NCBI GenBank assembly: GCA_021836225.1 | Contig: JAKBJA010000075.1 | Span: forward strand, 1-28,630 | DNA from: Pseudomonadota bacterium | Lineage (GTDB): Bacteria; Pseudomonadota; Gammaproteobacteria; Burkholderiales; Thiobacillaceae | Length of the DNA stretch: 28,630 bases | Reading direction: 5' to 3' | Shown: positions 24,382 to 28,630 of the stretch, piece by piece | Position numbering within the stretch: position 1 is the stretch's first letter | Layout of the letters: each line of letters opens with the position of its first letter | The notes under the pieces: generated by a model | Databases searched by the model: none | The model's input: the letters and a program-made list of their open reading frames with translations, nothing else | Told to the model about the DNA's origin: nothing | Translations under genes and position numbers: made by a program

Positions 24382-25368
24382 TTACTTGACGCCGGCGACT
24401 TCTTTGACCAGCGAGGCATCGATCCCCTTGGCGAAGTCGACCTTGCCTTCCATCAGCTTGTTGTCGAGCAGGAATTTGGAAATGGTCGGCGCGACACCCA
24501 AGAGCGAGGTGGGATCGGTTGCCGGTCCGAAGGCCTGGAGGTTGGCCTTCTGGTCGAAGAACTTGGTACCCGGCAGGAAGACCTTGTATTCCTTGGCATC
24601 CAGGCCAACCACCTTGGACATGATCTTCGCCGCTTCATCCGGATTGCTGCGCAGGAAAGCTTCGACGTCGTACCAGGCCTTGACCATGCCGACAAAGTCC
24701 TTGCGCTTGGCCTTGAGCGATTTCTCCTGCACCACCAGCAGGTCGGGCACCAGACCGGGAACGTCCTTCGAGGTGAACAGCGGCTTGCCTTTGCCGCTGG
24801 TCTGGATGGTATTCACCCAGGGATTCCACACCACGGCGGCGTCGACGCGGCCGGCCATGAAGGCGGCGGCGGCGTCCCCGGCGGAGAGGTTGACCACCTG
24901 CACGTCCTTCAGCGTCATACCGTGCTTGCTGAGGCCCATGGTGAGCAGGAAGTGCGACACGCTGAATTCCTCCAGCGCGATCTTCTTGCCCTTGAGATCC
25001 TTGAACGACTTGATCTTCGGACCGACCATCAGCGCGTCGTTTCCGGCCGAGTTGTCGTTGACCAGAATGGTCTTCAGCGCGATGCCCTTGGCCAGGGGCG
25101 CCATGGTGTCGCTCCAGGTCTGCGAGTTGCCGTCGACCTGGCCCGCGGACAGCGCGCTGATCGAGTCAGTGTAGTTGGCGAACCAGACCAGCTTGACGTC
25201 GGCGCCGTGCTTCTTGAAGAAGCCCTTCTGCTCGGCGACGTACCAGGCCACCCAGCCCGGCCAGTCGGACACGCCGATCTTGACTTCGGCTTGCGCCGTC
25301 AGAGGTTGCGTCAGCAGGACAAAACCGATGCTGGCGATGAGGGTACGGGTAAGGCGCGCGATATTCAT
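24382..25368 (-). CDS. ABC substrate-binding protein, NitT/TauT type (likely guanidine-linked)
   Basis: This 328-residue periplasmic binding protein has a Sec signal peptide (about 1-27, ending TAQA before EVKIGV). The mature chain (VKIGVSDWPGWVAWYVAEQKGFFKKHG..., SAGQVDGNSQTWSD, GRVDAAVVWNPWV) is typical of the nitrate/sulfonate/taurine-binding group. It is the first gene after the guanidine-I riboswitch, with AGGAG six bases before its ATG. Importers of this type recur in ykkC-controlled operons with urea/guanidine carboxylases, so guanidine or a close derivative is the likely ligand. Confidence 0.92.
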   Translation of the reverse strand: MNIARLTRTLIASIGFVLLTQPLTAQAEVKIGVSDWPGWVAWYVAEQKGFFKKHGADVKLVWFANYTDSISALSAGQVDGNSQTWSDTMAPLAKGIALKTILVNDNSAGNDALMVGPKIKSFKDLKGKKIALEEFSVSHFLLTMGLSKHGMTLKDVQVVNLSAGDAAAAFMAGRVDAAVVWNPWVNTIQTSGKGKPLFTSKDVPGLVPDLLVVQEKSLKAKRKDFVGMVKAWYDVEAFLRSNPDEAAKIMSKVVGLDAKEYKVFLPGTKFFDQKANLQAFGPATDPTSLLGVAPTISKFLLDNKLMEGKVDFAKGIDASLVKEVAGVK

Positions 25369-25401
25369 GTGAAGCTCCTAAATGGAAGGCCAAAGTCGAG
25401 T

Positions 25402-25435
25402 CCGGAGAAAGCGTCGCGCAATCGCTGTCTCCCGG
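25402..25435 (-). promoter_or_regulatory. Alternative hairpin that would break the aptamer (expression platform)
   Basis: On the minus strand, CCGGGAGA-C-AGCG, an ATTGCGCGA loop and CGCT-T-TCTCCGG can fold into one long stem with a bulged G. Its 5' arm is the conserved 3' end of the riboswitch aptamer, so the two folds exclude each other. This suits a guanidine-ON switch. No U-run follows, so the mechanism of attenuation is unclear. Confidence 0.5.
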
Positions 25436-25521
25436 GCTTTTGTCCCTCCGTGGAGCCCCGCCTGAGCGGTGCCGGCAGCTCTCGGACCAGACATCTCAGA
25501 AGAGACCGGAACCCTAGCCAC
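25428..25521 (-). ncRNA. ykkC: Guanidine-I (ykkC class) riboswitch aptamer
   Basis: The minus-strand leader contains the conserved ykkC blocks in order: CTAGGGTTCCG (25517-25507), CTGGTCCGAGAG (25490-25479), then CACGGAGGGAC (25452-25442) joined to AAAAGCCCGGGAGA (ending 25428). A GC-rich variable arm lies between the last two. These are hallmark sequences of the guanidine-sensing subtype. The aptamer lies 60 bases before the binding-protein ATG. The downstream genes (ABC importer, UAAP1/2, carboxylase) are classic targets, which favours guanidine over the ppGpp and PRPP subtypes. Confidence 0.94.
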
Positions 25522-25574
25522 ACATCGCGGTTCATGCAGGCGACGTGCGCCGCTTTTCCCGTTGCTGAATGATT

Positions 25575-25590
25575 AGCAATGGCTATGCCA
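25575..25590 (-). promoter_or_regulatory. Sigma-54 promoter (-24/-12) of the guanidine operon
   Basis: The minus strand reads TGGCAT-AGCCA-TTGCT, one base from the consensus TGGCAC-N5-TTGCW and correctly spaced. The start point would be near 25564, giving a leader of about 195 nt that holds the whole riboswitch. Confidence 0.78.
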
Positions 25591-25607
25591 AACCGGATAG
25601 ATGAACG

Positions 25608-25620
25608 CAAGCCATTGAAT
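25608..25620 (-). promoter_or_regulatory. IHF-like bending site between enhancer and promoter
   Basis: ATTCAATGGCTTG on the minus strand matches the IHF core WATCAA-N4-TTR with one mismatch. It is flanked on its 5' side by an A/T-only tract (about 25621-25640), as strong IHF sites are. It sits between the NtrC-like sites and the sigma-54 promoter. Confidence 0.45.
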
Positions 25621-25675
25621 ATATTTTTATTTATTTAATAGAAAGGTGAGCCGAGCGGCTTTACCCACGAACCTG

Positions 25676-25722
25676 AAGCCCATTTTGGTGCGTCCATATT
25701 CGTCTTGCACCAAAACGGCTCC
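25676..25722. promoter_or_regulatory. Pair of NtrC-like enhancer sites of the guanidine operon
   Basis: AAGCCCATTTTGGTGCG at 25676-25692 and TGCACCAAAACGGCTCC at 25706-25722 each carry one nearly intact NtrC half-site (TGGTGC and TGCACCA). Centres are 30 bp apart, and together they form a nine-base inverted repeat TTTTGGTGC/GCACCAAAA. They lie about 110-160 bp upstream of the predicted start point. The remainder of 25726-25854 holds no gene that I can support. Confidence 0.62.
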
Positions 25723-25793
25723 AATAGCATGAAGCATGAGCTTGACATGCGCGGTGTCGATCACGGCTGGACGCACAATCCAGACCTGCTTTC

Positions 25794-25807
25794 ACCTGCT
25801 AGCAGGT
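25794..25807. repeat. 14-bp perfect palindrome
   Basis: ACCTGCTAGCAGGT is a perfect palindrome preceded by a direct copy of ACCTGCT at 25784-25790. It lies downstream of the GNAT gene and upstream of the NtrC-like sites. It could be an operator or part of a terminator, but no T-run follows it. Confidence 0.4.
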
Positions 25808-25854
25808 TGCCATCTTGTGGCTCTTGGCAGTTGGAACGAAAAAACCGGCGTGTC

Positions 25855-26316
25855 TTATGCTTTATCCAACATCAGCCGCCGCGCACCCAGCTGCGTGGGC
25901 TGCCACTCCAGCTTGTCGTAGAAAGCGAGCGCGGGCGCGTTGTCGAGGTCGGCGAGCAGTTGCGCGCGAACGGCGCCCTGGCTGCGTGCCCAGTCCAGCA
26001 CGGCGTCGAGCAGCGCGCGTCCCAGGCCTTTGCCGCGCCAGTCTTCGCGTACCACCACGTCCTCAATCCAGGCCGAGGGCGCGCCTTCGGCGGTTGAGAT
26101 CACCAGTTGCGCGGTCGCCATGCCGATCGCGCGCGACGCGGGGTCGCGGGCGATGGCGATGTGGCCGGCAGGCGAAGCAAGCAGCTTAACAAGGCCGCGC
26201 CGTTGCTTGTCCGGATCCGGTGTGAAGTCCTGCTCGATCGAGAACAGCACGCCGAGCAGTTCGATCAGCTCGGGAATATCGGCTTCGGTGGCCGGGGTGA
26301 TCGCGAACGACTTCAT
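25855..26316 (-). CDS. GNAT-family N-acetyltransferase
   Basis: This 153-residue single-domain acetyltransferase has the acetyl-CoA pyrophosphate loop VVREDWRGKGLGRALL, followed by the helix LDAVLDWARSQGA and the final NAPALAFYDKLEWQP, typical of GNAT motifs A and B. The acceptor cannot be told from the sequence. Its ATG overlaps the stop of the XRE-cupin regulator as ATGA, so the two are one operon. It may modify an amine or amino acid sensed by that regulator. Confidence 0.88.
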   Translation of the reverse strand: MKSFAITPATEADIPELIELLGVLFSIEQDFTPDPDKQRRGLVKLLASPAGHIAIARDPASRAIGMATAQLVISTAEGAPSAWIEDVVVREDWRGKGLGRALLDAVLDWARSQGAVRAQLLADLDNAPALAFYDKLEWQPTQLGARRLMLDKA

Positions 26317-26942
26317 GTCTCGACCGGCGTGGGGTAGACGATGGTGGCGAGAAAGCGGATCGGCAGTTCGATCAGCCTTTCCGGGCCGTGCGGCACTTCG
26401 CCGCGGAAGCTCAGCGCATCGCCCGGCGTCAGCAGATAGGTGTGCTGGCCGTGTCGGTATTCCATGCGGCCTTCCAGCATGTAGAGGAACTCGGTGCCGG
26501 GATGCTCGAACACCGGGAAGGTCGCGTCCGGCGAATCGATGGTGATGAGGAAGGGCTCGAACAGCTTGGTCGGCCCCTGCTCGTGCGCCAGCAGGTGATA
26601 GGTGTGGCCGCGTTTGGTGCCGCGCCGCACGACTTCCATGCCTTCGCCCTTCTTCACCAGTTGCGCGCTGCCTTCGGGCACGTCGTAGTTGCGGAACAGG
26701 GTGGCAAGCGAGACGCCGAGCGCCTGCGCCAGACGGTGGAGGGCATCGAGGCTGGTGGCGGTCTGCGCGTTCTCGATTTTCGACAGCATGCCGCGGCTGA
26801 TGCCGGCGCGGTCGGCGACTTCGGCGATGGTGAGGCCGTGGCGCAGGCGCAGGTCGCGGATCGCGTTGCCGAGATAGCGCTCCAGCGTGCCGCTTGCCGC
26901 GTCCGGCGTATCGGAGTCCAAGGTATCGGGCGAGGTATCCAT
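26313..26942 (-). CDS. XRE-family regulator with C-terminal cupin (PuuR-like)
   Basis: This is a 209-residue regulator. The helix-turn-helix spans about 22-80 (LGNAIRDLRLRHGLTIAEVADRAGISRGMLSKIENAQTATSLDALHRLAQALGV). A cupin sensor covers about 125-205 (FEHPGTEFLYMLEGRMEYRHGQ... and LTPGDALSFRGEVPHGP). Relatives control use of polyamines, amino acids and other nitrogen compounds. It is divergent from purU and the sarcosine oxidase gene. The 106-bp shared gap contains two ATGAA/TTCAT palindromes that are its likely operators. Confidence 0.9.
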   Translation of the reverse strand: MDTSPDTLDSDTPDAASGTLERYLGNAIRDLRLRHGLTIAEVADRAGISRGMLSKIENAQTATSLDALHRLAQALGVSLATLFRNYDVPEGSAQLVKKGEGMEVVRRGTKRGHTYHLLAHEQGPTKLFEPFLITIDSPDATFPVFEHPGTEFLYMLEGRMEYRHGQHTYLLTPGDALSFRGEVPHGPERLIELPIRFLATIVYPTPVET

Positions 26943-26968
26943 GGGCGAATTATGGCACGACCGAATGA

Positions 26969-26978
26969 TTCATATGAA
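26969..26978. promoter_or_regulatory. Candidate XRE-regulator operator 1
   Basis: TTCATATGAA is a perfect ten-base palindrome 27 bases upstream of the regulator's start codon. It shares the ATGAA/TTCAT half-site with the second element at 27018-27034, on the other side of the divergent gap. Confidence 0.4.
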
Positions 26979-27017
26979 GAAAAATAGTTGACCTCGGTTA
27001 ATCACATGATGCATTAT

Positions 27018-27034
27018 ATGAACAAATGTTTCAT
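27018..27034. promoter_or_regulatory. Candidate XRE-regulator operator 2
   Basis: ATGAACAAATGTTTCAT has five-base arms ATGAA/TTCAT and six of eight possible symmetric pairs. It lies 14 bases before the purU start codon, a position suited to repression of purU and the sarcosine oxidase genes. Confidence 0.4.
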
Positions 27035-27048
27035 TGTGAGAAAACCTG

Positions 27049-27909
27049 ATGGCTGCCTCCCGCCGCTACACGCTGACGCTGTCCTGCCCCGACCGGGTTG
27101 GCATTGTCGCGGCCGTCAGCGGGCTGATCGCGCAGCACCAGGGGTGGATCGTCGAGGCCAGCCACCATGCCGATGAACCGGCGCGACGCTTTTTCCTGCG
27201 CCAGGAAATCCGCGCCGACTCGCTGTCTTTCGACTTGGCCACGCTGAAGGAAAAATTCGCGCCCATCGCTGCCCAGTACGGCATGGACTGGCGCATCAGC
27301 GACTCGGCAGAAAAGAAGCGGGTGGTGGTTCTGGTGTCGAAGCAGGAGCACTGCCTGTATGACTTGCTGGCGCGCTGGCAGTCGAAGGAGCTGGATGTCG
27401 AGATCCCCTGCGTGATCTCGAACCACGAAACCTTTCGCGGCCTCGTCGAGTGGCACGACATTCCCTTCCATCATGTGCCAGTGATGCCGGACAACAAGGA
27501 CGCCGCCTACGCCGAGGTGCAGCGCCTGTTCGAGGAAGCGCGCGGCGACACCATGGTGCTGGCGCGCTACATGCAGATCCTGTCACCCGAACTGTGCCGC
27601 GCCTATCCGGGACGGATCGTCAACATCCACCACAGTTTTCTGCCCAGTTTCGTTGGCGCCAAGCCCTATCACCAGGCCTATGCGCGAGGCGTCAAGCTGA
27701 TCGGCGCGACCTGCCACTACGTCACCGAAGACCTCGACCAGGGGCCGATCATCGAGCAGGACGTGATCCGCATCGACCATTCGGATTCGCCCGAGGACAT
27801 GGTGCGCTACGGCAAGGACATCGAGAAGACGGTGCTGGCGCGCGGCCTGCGCTACCACCTGGAAGACCGCGTGCTGACCCACGGCAACAAGACCGTGGTG
27901 TTCCGCTAG
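27049..27909 (+). CDS. purU: Formyltetrahydrofolate deformylase
   Basis: This 286-residue enzyme hydrolyses 10-formyl-tetrahydrofolate to formate and tetrahydrofolate. It has an N-terminal ACT domain (about 5-85, YTLTLSCPDRVGIVAAVSGLIAQH) and a formyltransferase-like domain with the catalytic Asn-His in IVNIHHSFLPSF and Asp in EDLDQGPIIEQD. Beside sarcosine oxidase it typically clears one-carbon units released by N-demethylation. Its stop TAG overlaps the Shine-Dalgarno of the sarcosine oxidase gene. It has only a weak ribosome site of its own. Confidence 0.95.
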   Translation: MAASRRYTLTLSCPDRVGIVAAVSGLIAQHQGWIVEASHHADEPARRFFLRQEIRADSLSFDLATLKEKFAPIAAQYGMDWRISDSAEKKRVVVLVSKQEHCLYDLLARWQSKELDVEIPCVISNHETFRGLVEWHDIPFHHVPVMPDNKDAAYAEVQRLFEEARGDTMVLARYMQILSPELCRAYPGRIVNIHHSFLPSFVGAKPYHQAYARGVKLIGATCHYVTEDLDQGPIIEQDVIRIDHSDSPEDMVRYGKDIEKTVLARGLRYHLEDRVLTHGNKTVVFR

Positions 27910-27918
27910 GAGACCATC

Positions 27919-28630
27919 ATGCCCTGGAGACTGCTGCGCTTCGCGCTCTCGAACAAGCACCCGGAACCGCGCATGTTCACGCGGCACGACCAGCTCAAGC
28001 CGGCGTATGACGTGGTCATCATCGGCGGCGGCGGCCACGGCCTCGCGGCGGCCTACTACCTCGCGCGCGACCACGGCATCACCAACGTCTGCGTGCTGGA
28101 GAAGGGCTACATCGGGGGCGGCAACACCGGGCGCAACACGACCATCATCCGCTCCAACTACCTGACGCCCGAGGGCGTGAAGTTCTACGACGAATCGGTG
28201 CGCCTGTGGCAGGACCTCTCCACGGACTTCGACCTGAATCTGTTCTACTCGAACCGCGGCCACTTCACCCTGGCGCACACCGACGCGGCGCTGCGCACCA
28301 GTCGCTGGCGCGCCGAGGTGAACAAGCACTACGGCATCGAATCGGAGGTGGTCGGCCCCGAGGCGGTGAAGCAGGCGGCGCCGATGATCGACCTGTCCTG
28401 CGGCGGCCATGCCCCCATCCTCGGCGCTCTGTATCACGCGCCCGGCGCGGTGGCGCGCCACGACGCGGTGGCCTGGGGTTACGGCCGCGGCGCCGACATG
28501 CGCGGGGTTGAAATCCACCAGCGCACCGAGGTGCTCGGCATCGACGTGGTCGGCGGCAAGGTCACCGGGGTGCGCACCAATCGCGGCAATATTTCCACCG
28601 GCAAGGTGCTGTGCGCGGTCGCCGGATCGA
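27919..28630 (+). CDS. soxB: Sarcosine oxidase beta subunit (N-terminal part)
   Basis: The gene runs off the right edge after about 237 codons. The N-terminus has the dinucleotide-binding motif VVIIGGGGHGLAAAYYLARDHG, then VLEKGYIGGGNTGRNTTIIRSNYL, a hallmark of the heterotetrameric sarcosine oxidase beta chain. His173 in ALYHAPG lies at the position of the histidine that binds FMN covalently in characterised enzymes. The complex oxidises sarcosine to glycine, passing the methyl group to tetrahydrofolate. ATG 27919 has AGGAGA (27908-27913) overlapping the purU stop codon. Other subunits (delta, alpha, gamma) would be expected just outside the window. Confidence 0.93.
   Translation, partial: MPWRLLRFALSNKHPEPRMFTRHDQLKPAYDVVIIGGGGHGLAAAYYLARDHGITNVCVLEKGYIGGGNTGRNTTIIRSNYLTPEGVKFYDESVRLWQDLSTDFDLNLFYSNRGHFTLAHTDAALRTSRWRAEVNKHYGIESEVVGPEAVKQAAPMIDLSCGGHAPILGALYHAPGAVARHDAVAWGYGRGADMRGVEIHQRTEVLGIDVVGGKVTGVRTNRGNISTGKVLCAVAGS

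Noticed and set aside
25428..25521. ppGpp or PRPP subtype of the ykkC riboswitch
   Set aside because: Downstream genes are guanidine carboxylase, UAAP1/2 and importer genes, not amino acid or purine synthesis genes, and the conserved blocks match the guanidine-sensing form.
26953..26968. TGGCACGACC as a sigma-54 -24 box for purU
   Set aside because: The bases at the -12 position are AATGA, without the required GC, and no NtrC-like site is nearby.
1..28630. CRISPR arrays, insertion sequences, tRNA genes
   Set aside because: No regularly spaced repeats, transposase-like proteins with inverted ends, or cloverleaf sequences were seen on reading both strands.

Overview
The window looks like a chromosomal piece of a high-GC betaproteobacterium, probably of the Rhodocyclales/Burkholderiales type. 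This is judged from codon and protein style, the TssQ-type lipoprotein, sigma-54/NtrC promoter architecture and the gene families present; no rRNA or phylogenetic marker is available. There is no mobile element, CRISPR array or tRNA that I can see.

Layout. (1) 1-410: start of a leftward gene resembling ethanolamine permease, with a sigma-54 promoter and two NtrC-like sites, divergent from a PEBP/YbhB-like protein gene (410-877). (2) 991-4463: a phospho-signalling cassette of the kind linked to type VI secretion. It has a TssQ-like lipoprotein and a membrane Ser/Thr kinase with a PEGA domain (leftward), and a PP2C phosphatase and an FHA protein (rightward). It is followed by a decayed PEBP fragment and a Sel1-repeat protein (4641-5378). 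(3) 5424-14432: a leftward operon for condensed ureas. In transcription order it encodes a Tsx-like outer-membrane channel, a BMP-type ABC importer (binding protein, two permeases), biuret hydrolase BiuH, the importer ATPase, a second isochorismatase-like hydrolase (candidate triuret hydrolase), a small cupin and allophanate hydrolase AtzF. (4) 14683-25368: a leftward operon for guanidine. In transcription order it encodes a NitT/TauT-type ABC importer, a creatininase-family hydrolase, a glutamine-synthetase-like ligase, UAAP1 and UAAP2 (carboxyguanidine deiminase family), a urea/guanidine carboxylase and a GntR/FCD regulator. Its leader carries a clear guanidine-I (ykkC) riboswitch. (5) 25855-28630: a GNAT acetyltransferase and XRE-cupin regulator (leftward), divergent from purU and the start of a sarcosine oxidase beta subunit gene.

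How it works together (inference on known pathways). Guanidine is imported, carboxylated to carboxyguanidine and deiminated by the two UAAP proteins to allophanate. Biuret is hydrolysed by BiuH to allophanate. The guanidine operon has no allophanate hydrolase, so both routes appear to drain through the single atzF at the end of the other operon, giving ammonia and CO2. Each operon starts with a sigma-54 -24/-12 element and a pair of NtrC-like 17-mers about 30 bp apart, and the ethanolamine-type permease has the same arrangement. The window therefore reads as a nitrogen-starvation scavenging island. The guanidine operon is additionally gated by its riboswitch, and the biuret operon probably by the GntR regulator through a TGTATACA palindrome at the predicted start point.

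The least explained parts are the creatininase-like/GS-like gene pair embedded in the guanidine operon, the small cupin beside allophanate hydrolase, and the exact substrate of the second isochorismatase-like hydrolase.
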